Shown one piece after another: positions 18,709 to 27,272 of a DNA stretch of 64,000 nucleotides. Position numbers and translations under genes: made by a program. The notes beneath the pieces were generated by a model. It was not told the DNA's origin, did not search any database, and saw nothing but the letters and a program-made list of their open reading frames with translations. This DNA is from Streptomyces sp. KMM 9044 (GTDB lineage Bacteria; Actinomycetota; Actinomycetes; Streptomycetales; Streptomycetaceae). The stretch spans positions 1,922,001-1,986,000 of the forward strand of contig NZ_CP113910.1 of assembly GCF_024701375.2 (NCBI RefSeq), written 5' to 3'. Numbering within the stretch: position 1 is the first letter of the stretch; each line of letters opens with the position of its first letter.

Positions 18709-18756
18709 CCACCGCCCGCGTTCCGACGACGTTCCGGGTGCGCGCCGGCACACCGC

Positions 18757-18785
18757 GGGCCGGACTCCGTGACGGAGTCCGGCCC
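18757..18785. terminator. bidirectional terminator
   Basis: GGGCCGGACTCC (18757-18768) pairs perfectly with GGAGTCCGGCCC (18774-18785) around a 5-base loop. It sits between the convergent small-protein gene and hupS and can end both transcripts. Confidence 0.75.
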
Positions 18786-18811
18786 GGCGCGTGAGTACCG
18801 TTTCGCCGCCG

Positions 18812-19435
18812 CTACTTCTTGCGGGCGGTGGTCTTCTTGGCGGTGGTCTTGCGTGCGGTCGACTTCTTGGCGGGCGCCTTCGTGGCCGTCGCCTTCTTCG
18901 CCGGGGACTTCTTGGCGGTCGACTTCTTCGCGGCGGAGGTCTTGGCGGTCGCCGCGGACGCGCCGGTGGCCTTCTTGGCGGTCGTCTTCTTGGCGGTGGT
19001 CTTCTTCGCGGCGGCCGTCTTTCCCGCGGCCCGCTTCGCCGTCGCCTTCTTGGCGGCGCTCTTCTTCGCGGCGGCCTTCTTCACCGTCGCGGAAGCCCCG
19101 CCGGACAGACTGCCCTTGGGCGCCTTCTTGACGGCGACCTCACCACCGCGCGGCAGCTTCTTCGAGCCGCTCACCAGGTCCTTGAAACCCTGGCCCGCAC
19201 GGAAACGCGGCACCGACGTCTTCTTGACCCGAACCCGCTCACCGGTCTGGGGGTTGCGGGCGTACCGGGCCGGGCGGTCGACCTTCTCGAACGAACCGAA
19301 GCCGGTGACCGAGACCCGGTCACCCGCGACCACAGCACGGACGACGGCGTCCAGGACCGCGTCGACGGCATCGGCGGCCTGCTGCCGGCCGCCCATCTTG
19401 TCGGCAATCGCTTCTACGAGCTGCGCCTTGTTCAC
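18812..19435 (-). CDS. hupS: HU-family nucleoid protein with lysine-rich tail
   Basis: 207 residues. Residues 1-95 form a standard HU domain (MNKAQLVEAIADKMGG, then VTGFGSFEKVDRPARYARNP and the DNA-binding arm). Residues about 100-207 are a Lys/Ala/Thr repeat tail (KKTTAKKTTAKKA and similar), like eukaryotic histone H1. This two-domain form is HupS of Streptomyces, a nucleoid protein linked to sporulation and spore chromosome compaction. Simple repeats in the tail are prone to length change. The start is ATG 19435. Confidence 0.95.
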   Translation of the reverse strand: MNKAQLVEAIADKMGGRQQAADAVDAVLDAVVRAVVAGDRVSVTGFGSFEKVDRPARYARNPQTGERVRVKKTSVPRFRAGQGFKDLVSGSKKLPRGGEVAVKKAPKGSLSGGASATVKKAAAKKSAAKKATAKRAAGKTAAAKKTTAKKTTAKKATGASAATAKTSAAKKSTAKKSPAKKATATKAPAKKSTARKTTAKKTTARKK

Positions 19436-19571
19436 GTCTTCCCCTTCGGAGACATCGCCCGAACGAATCCGTTCAAGCGTTTTCGCACGTTAGGCAGATA
19501 TATACCGCAAATCAAACACGAAACGGGCTTATCACCCTTGTGCCGCAACGAGCTCGGCCGCCTTGAGTGGT

Positions 19572-19802
19572 TCAGCGTTCCTCTTCGGGAAATCGGCCCT
19601 CGTCGAGGTCCGCGATGAACCGCTCCAGCCGCTTTGCCGCAGCGGCGAGATCGTGCTTGGCCCCGGCCGTAATGACCAGCAGCTTCCGGGCCAGCGCCAT
19701 CCGTACGCCCTCCGGTACTTGCAGTGCGCGCACTTTCGCATGCGCTTCTTTGAGCCGGACCGCGACCGCCGTGCAGAGCTCGAGTTGGCCGTCGTGTTCC
19801 AT
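19572..19802 (-). CDS. small helical protein of unknown function
   Basis: 76 residues from ATG 19802: MEHDGQLELCTAVAVRLKE, then a predicted all-helical Ala/Arg/Leu-rich segment ending DLDEGRFPEEER. A longer frame to 19928 exists, but the extra N-terminal part has Cys/Arg-rich composition unlike coding sequence. It lies just upstream of hupS on the same strand. No domain was recognised. Confidence 0.65.
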   Translation of the reverse strand: MEHDGQLELCTAVAVRLKEAHAKVRALQVPEGVRMALARKLLVITAGAKHDLAAAAKRLERFIADLDEGRFPEEER

Positions 19803-19987
19803 GCACAGATTGTGCCATCTAGGGCGAGTTGTCGCCTGCGCAGGGGGCAACTGCCGCCGCGGACAGCGGTCCGAGCACACTCCGAGGTCACGCCCACGTG
19901 ACACGTGTACCCCAGCAACCACCTTCATAACGTGGGAAGTTGCCAGGCTTCAAGAGGGCGCGCAGGTCCGAACGGGTGTAGACACGG

Positions 19988-20020
19988 CCGTACCCCCGAT
20001 CGGTCCGATCGGGGGTACGG
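19988..20020 (-). terminator. leuCD terminator
   Basis: CCGTACCCCCGATCGG (19988-20003) and CCGATCGGGGGTACGG (20005-20020) form a perfect 16-bp inverted repeat about 60 bases past the leuD stop. It is the strongest hairpin in the 19803-20077 gap; nothing else is seen there. Confidence 0.75.
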
Positions 20021-20077
20021 AAGGGGGTGGGCGTGGCTGAAAGTCGACCTGCTGCCCGGACTGCGCGCTGCGGAGCG

Positions 20078-20680
20078 TCAGGCGCCCTGCGCCGTGAGTG
20101 TCCGCGGCTTGAACGACGGGCGCTTCGCCTCGTAGGTGGCGATGTCCGCCTCGTTCTGCAGGGTGATGGAGATGTCGTCGAGCCCGTTCAGCAGCCGCCA
20201 GCGTGAGTTCTCGTCGAGCTCGAAGGCGGCGGTGATCCCCTCGGCGCGCACCTCGCGAGCCTCGAGGTCGACGGTGATCTCGGCCTCGGGGTCCCGCTCG
20301 GTGAGCTGCCAGAGCGCGTCCACGATCTTCTGCTCGATGACGACGGTGAGCAGGCCGTTCTTCAGCGAGTTGCCGCGGAAGATGTCGGCGAAGCGGGAGG
20401 AGACCACGGTCTTGAAGCCGTAGTTCTGCAGCGCCCAGACGGCGTGCTCACGGGAGGAGCCGGTACCGAAGTCGGGGCCGGCGACCAGGACCGTGGCTCC
20501 CTCGCGCTCGGGGCGGTTGAGCACGAACTCCGGGTCCTTGCGCCAGGCCTCGAACAGCCCGTCCTCGAACCCGTCCCGCGTCACCTTCTTGAGCCAGTGG
20601 GCGGGGATGATCTGGTCGGTGTCGACGTTGCTGCGGCGCAGCGGGACGGCCCGGCCGGTGTGCGTGGTGAATGCTTCCAT
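20078..20680 (-). CDS. leuD: 3-isopropylmalate dehydratase small subunit
   Basis: 200 residues. [30 protein letters not shown] (substrate-recognition loop) and [15 protein letters not shown] are the swivel-domain signatures of LeuD. It partners LeuC to isomerise 2-isopropylmalate to 3-isopropylmalate in leucine synthesis. Two bases separate its start from the leuC stop, so the subunits are translated from one message. Confidence 0.96.
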   Translation of the reverse strand: MEAFTTHTGRAVPLRRSNVDTDQIIPAHWLKKVTRDGFEDGLFEAWRKDPEFVLNRPEREGATVLVAGPDFGTGSSREHAVWALQNYGFKTVVSSRFADIFRGNSLKNGLLTVVIEQKIVDALWQLTERDPEAEITVDLEAREVRAEGITAAFELDENSRWRLLNGLDDISITLQNEADIATYEAKRPSFKPRTLTAQGA

Positions 20681-20682
20681 GG

Positions 20683-22113
20683 CTATCGGACTCCAGCGGG
20701 CGTACGGGTGTCGGCGGCGAGGTCGGCCGGGGAGGCCAGGTGACCGAGGACCGCGGTGGCGGCGGCGACCTGCGGGGACACCAGATGGGTACGGCCCCCC
20801 TTGCCCTGCCGGCCCTCGAAGTTGCGGTTGGAGGTGGACGCGGAGCGCTCACCGGGAGCGAGCTGGTCGGGGTTCATGCCCAGGCACATCGAACAGCCCG
20901 CGTGCCGCCACTCGGCGCCTGCCTCCTTGAAGACCACGTCCAGGCCCTCGGAGACGGCCTGCAGACCGACCCGCGCGGAGCCCGGGACGACCAGCATCCG
21001 TACCCCGTCGGCGACTTTGCGGCCCTTGACGATGTCCGCGGCGGCGCGCAGGTCCTCGATCCGCCCGTTGGTGCAGGACCCTACGAAGACGGTGTCGACG
21101 CTGATGGAACCCAGGGGCTGACCGGCCTCCAACCCCATGTATTCCAGGGCCTTTTCGGCGGCGAGGCGCTCCGAGGCGTCTTCGTACGAAGCGGGGTCGG
21201 GGACCGCCGCCGACAGCGGCGCGCCCTGGCCCGGGTTGGTGCCCCAGGTGACGAACGGGGACAGCCGGGAGGCGTCGACGACGACCTCGGCGTCGAACTC
21301 GGCGTCGTCGTCGGTGCGCAGCGTCTTCCAGTAGGCGACGGCCGCGTCCCAGTCCTCGCCCTGCGGGGCGTGCGGGCGGCCCTCGAGGTAGGCGAAGGTC
21401 GTCTCGTCGGGGGCGATCATGCCCGCGCGGGCGCCGGCCTCGATCGACATGTTGCAGATGGTCATGCGCGCCTCCATCGAGAGCTTCTCGATGGCCTCGC
21501 CGCGGTACTCCAGGACGTAGCCCTGGCCGCCGCCGGTGCCGATGCGCGCGATGACCGCGAGGATCAGGTCCTTGGCCGTGACACCGTCGGGCAGTTCGCC
21601 GTCGACGGTGATCGCCATGGTCTTCGGGCGGGCCATGGGCAGCGTCTGCGTGGCGAGGACGTGCTCGACCTGGGAGGTGCCGATACCGAAGGCCAGTCCG
21701 CCGAACGCGCCGTGCGTCGAGGTGTGCGAGTCTCCGCAGACCACGGTCATGCCGGGCTGGGTCAGGCCCAGCTGGGGTCCGACGACGTGCACGACGCCCT
21801 GCTCGACGTCGCCCAGTGAGTGCAGCCGGACGCCGAACTGGGCGCAGTTCGCCCGCAGCGTCTCCAGCTGGATGCGGGAGACCGGGTCGGCGATGGGCTT
21901 GTCGATGTCGAGGGTCGGGGTGTTGTGGTCCTCGGTCGCGATGGTGAGGTCGAGACGGCGCACCGTACGGCCGCTCTTGCGGAGGCCGTCGAAGGCCTGG
22001 GGGCTGGTCACCTCGTGCAGCAGGTGCAGATCGATGAAGAGGAGGTCGGGCTCGCCCTCGGCGCGCCGGACGACGTGGTCGTCCCAGACCTTCTCCGCGA
22101 GTGTCCTACCCAT
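20683..22113 (-). CDS. leuC: 3-isopropylmalate dehydratase large subunit
   Basis: 476 residues. [14 protein letters not shown], the 4Fe-4S ligands in VGSCTNGR and [12 protein letters not shown] are all present. ATG 22113 follows GGAGGG; a longer upstream frame is not supported. It is divergent from ndgR, whose products regulate leucine genes in Streptomyces. A short open frame with clustered Leu codons lies in its leader (see 22151-22228). Confidence 0.96.
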   Translation of the reverse strand: MGRTLAEKVWDDHVVRRAEGEPDLLFIDLHLLHEVTSPQAFDGLRKSGRTVRRLDLTIATEDHNTPTLDIDKPIADPVSRIQLETLRANCAQFGVRLHSLGDVEQGVVHVVGPQLGLTQPGMTVVCGDSHTSTHGAFGGLAFGIGTSQVEHVLATQTLPMARPKTMAITVDGELPDGVTAKDLILAVIARIGTGGGQGYVLEYRGEAIEKLSMEARMTICNMSIEAGARAGMIAPDETTFAYLEGRPHAPQGEDWDAAVAYWKTLRTDDDAEFDAEVVVDASRLSPFVTWGTNPGQGAPLSAAVPDPASYEDASERLAAEKALEYMGLEAGQPLGSISVDTVFVGSCTNGRIEDLRAAADIVKGRKVADGVRMLVVPGSARVGLQAVSEGLDVVFKEAGAEWRHAGCSMCLGMNPDQLAPGERSASTSNRNFEGRQGKGGRTHLVSPQVAAATAVLGHLASPADLAADTRTPAGVR

Positions 22114-22150
22114 CGCTTTCCCTCCGGCCGGCAGAGGTGCGCCGGCCCAA

Positions 22151-22228
22151 CTAGAGATCCATGAGGAGACGGCACCCCCACCCCTGATTCCGGGGCGTCG
22201 CCGCCTGGCCCGGTGATTCACGGGCCAT
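22151..22228 (-). CDS. possible leuC leader peptide (Leu codons near its end)
   Basis: From ATG 22228 to TAG 22151, a 25-codon frame ends in ...CRLLMDL, giving three Leu codons (all CTC) in the last five sense codons, 37 bases before the leuC start. The stretch after it can fold (GCCGGC...GCCGGC) just before the leuC ribosome-binding site. There is no ribosome-binding site before this ATG, so it would need leaderless translation. This is an inference only. Confidence 0.3.
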   Translation of the reverse strand: MARESPGQAATPRNQGWGCRLLMDL

Positions 22229-22280
22229 GGTGTTGATGAACTGTGTACGTCCAGAGTGTCGCGTCCCACGGAAAATTGAA

Positions 22281-22307
22281 CTTGCGTTTCACAGAGTGAG
22301 ACGCGAG
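22281..22307. promoter_or_regulatory. near-palindrome, possible NdgR operator
   Basis: CTTGCGTTTCAC (22281-22292) and GTGAGACGCGAG (22296-22307) form an inverted repeat, 10 of 12 positions paired, with a 3-base spacer. It lies 10 bases upstream of ndgR and inside the leuC-ndgR divergent region. IclR proteins bind such sites; NdgR is known to regulate leuCD and itself, but this exact site is inferred. Confidence 0.45.
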
Positions 22308-22316
22308 TATCGTTTC

Positions 22317-23030
22317 ATGGACAACAGTAGCGGCGTCGGCGTTCTGGACAAGGCAGCCCTTGTCCTGAGCGCTCTGGAGTCCGGTCCGGCCACCCTCGCG
22401 GGGTTGGTCGGTGCCACCGGACTGGCACGACCCACGGCCCACCGCCTGGCCGTGGCCCTGGAACACCACCGGCTGGTGGCGCGCGACATGCAGGGCAGGT
22501 TCATCCTCGGCCCGCGCATGGCCGAGCTGGCCGCGGCGGCCGGCGAGGACCGGCTGCTCGCCACTGCGGGCCCCGTACTCACGCACCTGCGCGATGTCAC
22601 CGGCGAGAGCGCCCAGCTCTACCGCCGCCAGGGCGATATGCGTATCTGCGTCGCCGCGGCGGAGCGCCTGTCCGGCCTGCGGGACACGGTCCCGGTGGGC
22701 TCCACGCTCACGATGAAGGCCGGTTCCTCCGCGCAGATCCTGATGGCCTGGGAGGAGCCGGAGCGCCTGCACCGCGGCCTGCAGGGCGCCCGCTTCACGG
22801 CGACGGCCCTGTCGGGCGTCCGACGCCGCGGCTGGGCGCAGTCGATCGGGGAGCGCGAGCCCGGCGTGGCCTCGGTCTCCGCACCGGTGCGCGGCCCGTC
22901 CAACCGCGTGGTGGCCGCCGTCTCCGTGTCGGGGCCCATCGAGCGCCTGAGCCGCCACCCGGGCCGGATGCACGCCCAGGCCGTCATCGACTCCGCGGCC
23001 CGCCTCTCCGAGGCCCTGCGCCGCACCTGA
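22317..23030 (+). CDS. ndgR: IclR-family regulator NdgR
   Basis: 237 residues. An N-terminal winged helix (VLDKAALVLSALESG, GLARPTAHRLAVALEHHRLV) precedes the IclR effector domain (VPVGSTLTMKAGSSAQILMAWEE). Divergence from leuCD and the sequence match NdgR of Streptomyces, which regulates leucine and other amino acid genes and affects antibiotic production. ATG 22317 fits the family length; the frame extends upstream without coding character. Confidence 0.92.
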   Translation: MDNSSGVGVLDKAALVLSALESGPATLAGLVGATGLARPTAHRLAVALEHHRLVARDMQGRFILGPRMAELAAAAGEDRLLATAGPVLTHLRDVTGESAQLYRRQGDMRICVAAAERLSGLRDTVPVGSTLTMKAGSSAQILMAWEEPERLHRGLQGARFTATALSGVRRRGWAQSIGEREPGVASVSAPVRGPSNRVVAAVSVSGPIERLSRHPGRMHAQAVIDSAARLSEALRRT

Positions 23031-23114
23031 CCCCGCCCGCCTTCCGGGGGTGGGCCCGCCCCAACGCCGCGGCAGGCCCTCCCCCGGACCCGGAGCATGG
23101 ACGTACGGACACGA

Positions 23115-23146
23115 GGAAAGCCCTCCACCGAAGTGGAGGGCTTTCC
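23115..23146. terminator. bidirectional terminator of ndgR and the tRNA array
   Basis: GGAAAGCCCTCCAC (23115-23128) pairs perfectly with GTGGAGGGCTTTCC (23133-23146) around a CGAA loop. It lies after ndgR and 7 bases before the 3' end of the last tRNA on the minus strand. It is one of the cleanest terminators in the window. Confidence 0.8.
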
Positions 23147-23152
23147 CCTCTG

Positions 23153-23225
23153 TACCCCCGACCGGATTCGAACCGGCGCTACCGCCTTGAGAGGGCGGCG
23201 TGCTAGGCCGCTACACAACGGGGGC
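23153..23225 (-). tRNA. tRNA-Glu (anticodon CTC)
   Basis: The minus strand gives a 73-nt cloverleaf starting GCCCCCGTTGTGTAGCGG with T-loop GGTTCGAATCC. The anticodon stem CCGCC/GGCGG encloses the loop CTCTCAA, so the anticodon is CTC (reads GAG). CCA is not encoded. Confidence 0.93.
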
Positions 23226-23253
23226 ATGGACACTGCGTTTCCGCAGGTCCGAG

Positions 23254-23325
23254 CTGGTCTACCTGGACTCGAACCAAGACTAACTGAACCAGAATCAGTC
23301 GTGCTGCCAATTACACCATAGACCA
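23254..23325 (-). tRNA. tRNA-Gln (anticodon CTG)
   Basis: The 72-nt minus-strand gene begins TGGTCTATGGTGTAATTGG and ends with the complementary acceptor arm TAGACCA plus G73. The anticodon loop is TTCTGGT in stem ACTGA/TCAGT, anticodon CTG (reads CAG). Confidence 0.93.
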
Positions 23326-23347
23326 ATGATGGTTTAGACCAGTTCAG

Positions 23348-23420
23348 TACCCCCGACCGGATTCGAACCGGCGCTACCGCCTTGAGAGGGCGGCGTGCTA
23401 GGCCGCTACACAACGGGGGC
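23348..23420 (-). tRNA. tRNA-Glu (anticodon CTC)
   Basis: A 73-nt gene identical in sequence to the copy at 23153-23225 as read by eye, with anticodon loop CTCTCAA in a CCGCC/GGCGG stem. Confidence 0.93.
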
Positions 23421-23506
23421 CCTGGCGATCCTCACCCGGCCGGAACCAGGTGGTGTCACCGTGAGGACAGTGGACGCCGCCCAGCCGTCCTCACGGGATG
23501 GATCTG

Positions 23507-23579
23507 TACCCCCGACCGGATTCGAACCGGCGCTACTGCCTTGAGAGGGCAGCGTGCTAGGCCGCTACACAACGGGGGC
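23507..23579 (-). tRNA. tRNA-Glu (anticodon CTC), variant anticodon stem
   Basis: A 73-nt gene identical to the other two Glu genes except for the first-last base pair region of the anticodon stem (CTGCC/GGCAG instead of CCGCC/GGCGG). The compensated change keeps pairing, so this copy looks functional. Confidence 0.93.
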
Positions 23580-23619
23580 TCGCGGATGAGGTCCGCGTTT
23601 TGCAGATGAGCTCTGCGAG

Positions 23620-23691
23620 CTGGCCTACCTGGACTCGAACCAAGACTAACTGAACCAGAATCAGTCGTGCTGCCAATTACACCATAGGCCA
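23620..23691 (-). tRNA. tRNA-Gln (anticodon CTG), variant acceptor stem
   Basis: A 72-nt gene matching the copy at 23254-23325 but with acceptor stem TGGCCTA/TAGGCCA in place of TGGTCTA/TAGACCA. The change is compensated on both sides. It is the first gene of the array in transcription order. Confidence 0.93.
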
Positions 23692-23782
23692 CTGGAACGC
23701 AAGCCCCGGAGGGTTCTTGTTCTAGCTGTGCGCTTGAGGGCTTCGGCCTTCCGGCCCGGACCCCCGCGGCGCAGGAAGAACA

Positions 23783-24514
23783 CTACCCGATGCCGGTCGG
23801 GGCTCCAAAACGGGTATCCGCGCGGAGGAGTGCGGGGAGTTCACCGAGAGAGACGATCCTGCACAGCCCCACGGGCGGCTCGGCGGTCGCGTACGCCCCG
23901 CCCCGGTCGATCCACACCGACAGCAGCCCGGCCTCCGCGGCACCCCTCCCGTCGATCTCGGGATGGTCACCGACGTACGCGACCTGGTCTGGCGGCAACG
24001 CCAGGGCCTCGCAGGCCGCCAGGAACGCACCGGCCTCGGGCTTGGAGACGCCCAGCTCCGCGGCGCACAGGACGGCCTCGAAGCGGTCGTGGACGCCGAG
24101 GGCGCGCAGCTTGGGATCCTGGACGTGCAGGCTGGAGTTGGACAGCACGGCGTGCCGGTGACTGGCGGCGAGCGCGTCGAGGACCGGCAGGACGTCCGGG
24201 AAGAGGGACCAGGCGGACTCGTAGTGGACGAGGTAGCGCCGGAACCAGTCGTCGGCCTCGTCGTCGGTCAGCTCGTGCTCCAGGAAGACCCGGATGCGGT
24301 CGCGCCGCTGGGTCTCGAAGTCGGCCTCGCCCGCGGCGAACCGGGCCCACTGGAGGTCGGTCACCTCCCGCCAGCGCAGCAGCGCCTCCTCCACGGAGGC
24401 GTACCCGGCGAGCAGTTCCCCGGCGAGGAGATGCGCCCGCATGCCTTCACGGTCGGCGGAGGTGTAGTCGAAGAGGGTGTCGTCCACGTCCCAGACAACT
24501 GCTCGGATCGCCAT
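23783..24514 (-). CDS. HAD-superfamily hydrolase
   Basis: 243 residues with HAD motif I VVWDVDDTLFD at the N-terminus, motif II (LSNSS) in the middle, the Lys motif GVSKPEAGAF, and motif IV VGDHPEIDGRGA. This is a phosphatase fold with a helical cap (residues 17-100). The specific substrate is unknown. It lies between the tRNA array and gltX on the same strand. Confidence 0.88.
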   Translation of the reverse strand: MAIRAVVWDVDDTLFDYTSADREGMRAHLLAGELLAGYASVEEALLRWREVTDLQWARFAAGEADFETQRRDRIRVFLEHELTDDEADDWFRRYLVHYESAWSLFPDVLPVLDALAASHRHAVLSNSSLHVQDPKLRALGVHDRFEAVLCAAELGVSKPEAGAFLAACEALALPPDQVAYVGDHPEIDGRGAAEAGLLSVWIDRGGAYATAEPPVGLCRIVSLGELPALLRADTRFGAPTGIG

Positions 24515-24538
24515 GCGGCCGACGGTACCGACAACGGG

Positions 24539-24577
24539 AGAGGGGCGGAACCCCGTACCTCCGGGTGCCGCCCCTCT
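24539..24577 (-). terminator. gltX terminator candidate
   Basis: AGAGGGGCGG (24539-24548) and CCGCCCCTCT (24568-24577) are perfectly complementary, with an inner CCCG/CGGG pairing. The hairpin is 13 bases after the gltX stop and before the HAD gene. Confidence 0.5.
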
Positions 24578-24589
24578 GCCGGGGTGGGA

Positions 24590-26080
24590 CTACGCGGCGA
24601 GCCTCGCCAGGGCCGCGTCGATGCGGGTCAGTGTCGTCTCCTTGCCCAGGACCTCGAGGGACTCGAAGAGGGGCAGGCCGACCGTGCGGCCGGTGACGGC
24701 GACGCGGACCGGGGCCTGTGCCTTGCCGAGCTTGAGGCCGTGGGCCTCGCCGGCGGCCAGGACGGCCTCCTTCAGGGACTCGGGGGACGTCCAGTCGGCC
24801 GCGTCCAGCTTCTCGCGGGCGGTGCGCAGCAGGGCGTCGGAGCCCTCCTTCATCGCCTTGGTCCAGGAGACCTCGTCGAAGACCGGCTCCGGCAGGAACA
24901 GGAAGTCGATGTTGTCGGTGATCTCGGAGAGGACCTTGAGGCGGGTCTGCGCGTGCGGGGCGACGGCCTGCCACTTGGCTTCGTCGAAGGCCTCCGGGGC
25001 CCAGGGGGCGACGGGGGCCTTCAGCCACGGGCGGCAGCGCTCGGTGAAGTCCTTCACCTCGAGCAGGCGGATGTGGTCGGCGTTGATCGCCTCGCACTTC
25101 TTGAGGTCGAAGCGGGCCGGGTTGGGGTTGACGTCACTGACGTCGAAGGCCGCGACCATCTCCTCGACCGTGAAGATGTCCTGGTCCGCGGAGAGCGACC
25201 AGCCCAGCAGGGAGAGGTAGTTGAGCAGCCCCTCGGGGAGGAAGCCGCGCTCGCGGTAGAGGTTGAGCGACGACTGGGGGTCGCGCTTGGAGAGCTTCTT
25301 GTTGCCCTCGCCCATGACGTAGGGCAGGTGGCCGAAGGCCGGGGTCCGCTTCGCGATGCCGAGCTCGGTCAGCGCCTTGTACAGCGCGACCTGGCGGGGG
25401 GTGGAGGAGAGCAGGTCCTCGCCGCGCAGGACGTGGGTGATCTCCATCAGGGCGTCGTCGACCGGATTGACCAGCGTGTACAGCGGGGCGCCGTTGGCGC
25501 GCACGATGCCGTAGTCCGGGACGTTCTCCGGGGTGAAGGTCAGCTCGCCACGGACCAGGTCGGTGAAGGTGATCGTCTCGTCGGGCATCCGGAAGCGGAC
25601 GATCGGCTCGCGGCCCTGGGCCTTGTGCTTCTCGACCTGGGCGTCGGTCAGCTCGCGGCAGTGGCCGTCGTACCCGGAGGGCCTGCCGGCGGCGCGGGCG
25701 GCCTCGCGGCGGGTGTCCAGCTCCTCCTGGGAGCAGTAGCAGCGGTAGGCGTGGCCGGCCTCGAGAAGCTTGGCGGCGACGTCCGTGTAGATGTCCATGC
25801 GCTGCGACTGGCGGTACGGCGCGTGCGGGCCGCCGACCTCGGGGCCCTCGTCCCAGTCGAAGCCGAGCCACCGCATCGCCTCGAGCAGCTGGTCGTACGA
25901 CTCCTCGGAGTCGCGGGCCGCGTCGGTGTCCTCGATGCGGAAGACCAGCGCGCCCTGGTGGTGCCTGGCGAACGCCCAGTTGAACAGAGCGGTGCGGACC
26001 AGGCCCACGTGGGGGTTGCCGGTGGGCGACGGACAGAAACGGACGCGTACGGGGGAAGGGGAGCCTGATGCGCTAGCCAC
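24590..26080 (-). CDS. gltX: glutamate--tRNA ligase
   Basis: 496 residues. The class I signatures are [11 protein letters not shown] (HIGH region) at the N-terminus and KKLSKRD (KMSKS region) in the middle, with [12 protein letters not shown] between. GTG 26080 overlaps the preceding FAH-like gene by 8 bases. It charges tRNA-Glu; in bacteria without GlnRS, a non-discriminating GluRS also mischarges tRNA-Gln for GatCAB. tRNA genes for both acceptors lie about 1 kb downstream on the same strand, which fits that pathway. A GlnRS gene is not visible in the window, and its absence from the genome cannot be seen here. Confidence 0.95.
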   Translation of the reverse strand: MASASGSPSPVRVRFCPSPTGNPHVGLVRTALFNWAFARHHQGALVFRIEDTDAARDSEESYDQLLEAMRWLGFDWDEGPEVGGPHAPYRQSQRMDIYTDVAAKLLEAGHAYRCYCSQEELDTRREAARAAGRPSGYDGHCRELTDAQVEKHKAQGREPIVRFRMPDETITFTDLVRGELTFTPENVPDYGIVRANGAPLYTLVNPVDDALMEITHVLRGEDLLSSTPRQVALYKALTELGIAKRTPAFGHLPYVMGEGNKKLSKRDPQSSLNLYRERGFLPEGLLNYLSLLGWSLSADQDIFTVEEMVAAFDVSDVNPNPARFDLKKCEAINADHIRLLEVKDFTERCRPWLKAPVAPWAPEAFDEAKWQAVAPHAQTRLKVLSEITDNIDFLFLPEPVFDEVSWTKAMKEGSDALLRTAREKLDAADWTSPESLKEAVLAAGEAHGLKLGKAQAPVRVAVTGRTVGLPLFESLEVLGKETTLTRIDAALARLAA

Positions 26081-26858
26081 GCTTGACAACCTTGTTGGTG
26101 AGAGTGCCGATGCCTTCGATGGTGACGGCGACCTCGTCGCCGACGTTGAGGGGTCCGACGCCGGCCGGGGTGCCCGTGAGGATCACGTCGCCGGGGAGCA
26201 GCGTCATCGCCTCGGAGATGTTGACGATCAGATCCTCGATGGAGTGGATCATCTCGCTGGTGCGGCCGAGTTGGCGCTGTTCGCCGTTGACCGTGAGCTG
26301 GACGGTGAGGTCGCCGGCGGCGGTGACGTCCAGGTCCGTCTCCACCCAGGGGCCGAGGGGGCAGGAGGTGTCGAAGCCCTTGGCCCGCGCCCACTGCGTC
26401 TCGCGCCGCTGGACGTCGCGGGCGGTGACGTCGTTGGCGCAGGTGTAGCCGAAGATCACGTCCTTGACGCGCTCGCGCGGGACCTCGCGGCAGAGCCGGC
26501 CGATCACCACGGCCAGTTCGGCCTCGTGGTGCACCTCCTCGGAGAAGGAGGGGTACTGGATCTCGTCGCCGGGTCCGATCACCGAGGTGGCGGGCTTGAA
26601 GAAGGCGAACGGCACGTCGGGGGCCTCGCCGCCCGTCTCCCTCGCGTGTTCGGCGTAGTTGCGGCCGAAGGCCACCACTTTGTTGGGAAGCACCGGGGGC
26701 AGCAGCCTGACCCTGCTCACGGGGACCTTCGTACCGGAGAGCTCGAAGTCCGTGAACGGGATGCCCTTGATGATGTCCAGGACGAGTTCGTCCTGCTGGT
26801 CGCCCTGGACCGCGCCGAAGGCGACGTTCCCGTCGATGGAGAATCTGGCGATGCGCAC
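26073..26858 (-). CDS. fumarylacetoacetate hydrolase-family protein
   Basis: 261 residues of the FAH fold. The metal-binding motifs [13 protein letters not shown] and [10 protein letters not shown] and the C-terminal [14 protein letters not shown] are present. The family includes oxaloacetate decarboxylases, acylpyruvases and hydratases; the substrate is not decided by sequence. GTG start at 26858. It overlaps gltX by 8 bases, so the two are co-transcribed. A role in small-molecule repair is possible but unproven. Confidence 0.9.
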   Translation of the reverse strand: MRIARFSIDGNVAFGAVQGDQQDELVLDIIKGIPFTDFELSGTKVPVSRVRLLPPVLPNKVVAFGRNYAEHARETGGEAPDVPFAFFKPATSVIGPGDEIQYPSFSEEVHHEAELAVVIGRLCREVPRERVKDVIFGYTCANDVTARDVQRRETQWARAKGFDTSCPLGPWVETDLDVTAAGDLTVQLTVNGEQRQLGRTSEMIHSIEDLIVNISEAMTLLPGDVILTGTPAGVGPLNVGDEVAVTIEGIGTLTNKVVKRG

Positions 26859-26956
26859 GGGATGCTCGGCCCCTTGACTGAACTGGCTGGAGTCTGACGC
26901 TCCAGGCTAACGCGGCAGGGGGCGCGCGCCTCGCGCATTGCCCCGCGTACAGCACG

Positions 26957-26996
26957 GAGCGGCGCCCCCGGGGAAGGGGGTGCCGCGGGGCCGCTC
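26957..26996 (-). terminator. hairpin between the ANPRRT peptide gene and the FAH-like gene
   Basis: GAGCGGC pairs with GCCGCTC, and inside it GGCGCCCCC pairs with GGGGGTGCC (one G-U). It is placed to end the peptide transcript about 90 bases after its stop. Confidence 0.4.
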
Positions 26997-27032
26997 GGGA
27001 TGCCTCCGGGGCCTTTGAGCGTTTCCGGGCCG

Positions 27033-27076
27033 GTGCCCGTACCAGTCGGTGCCCGTACCAGTCGGTGCCGGTACAG
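27033..27076. repeat. 16-bp direct repeat downstream of the peptide gene
   Basis: GTGCCCGTACCAGTCG occurs twice in tandem, followed by a diverged third copy (GTGCCGGTACAGG). It is noncoding and sits just past the peptide stop. Confidence 0.7.
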
Positions 27077-27086
27077 GGAGGGGGAA

Positions 27087-27272
27087 CTAGTTCGCGGCGC
27101 CGGCCGCGGTCGGCATCTCCATGAGGATGGTGCGCCTGGGATTGGCGGTCTGGGCCGGGAGTTCGACGGTGTGCTCCCGCTGGAACGGCGTCTGCAGTTC
27201 GGCGGCGCCGTCGAGGTGGGCCAGCGTCGTGCGTCGCGGGTTGGCGATCTTGTGGAACATCGTCGTCTTCAC
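27087..27272 (-). CDS. 61-residue peptide with duplicated ANPRRT motif
   Basis: GTG 27272 opens MKTTMFHKIANPRRTTLAHL. A second half reads QTANPRRTILMEM near residue 42, so the (I/T)ANPRRT(T/I)L motif occurs twice, 32 residues apart, with an intervening QTPFQREHTVEL. No Cys, signal peptide or membrane segment is seen. A weak AGGG/GAG ribosome site precedes the start. The arrangement of two identical cores in a short peptide is reminiscent of precursor or substrate peptides, but no modification enzyme is adjacent and no function is claimed. It faces away from cvnA1. Confidence 0.7.
   Translation of the reverse strand: MKTTMFHKIANPRRTTLAHLDGAAELQTPFQREHTVELPAQTANPRRTILMEMPTAAGAAN

Noticed and set aside
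23153..23691. Repeated ~70-base blocks that look like a CRISPR array
   Set aside because: Each block folds as a tRNA cloverleaf with a standard T-loop and anticodon; spacing is irregular and no cas gene is near.
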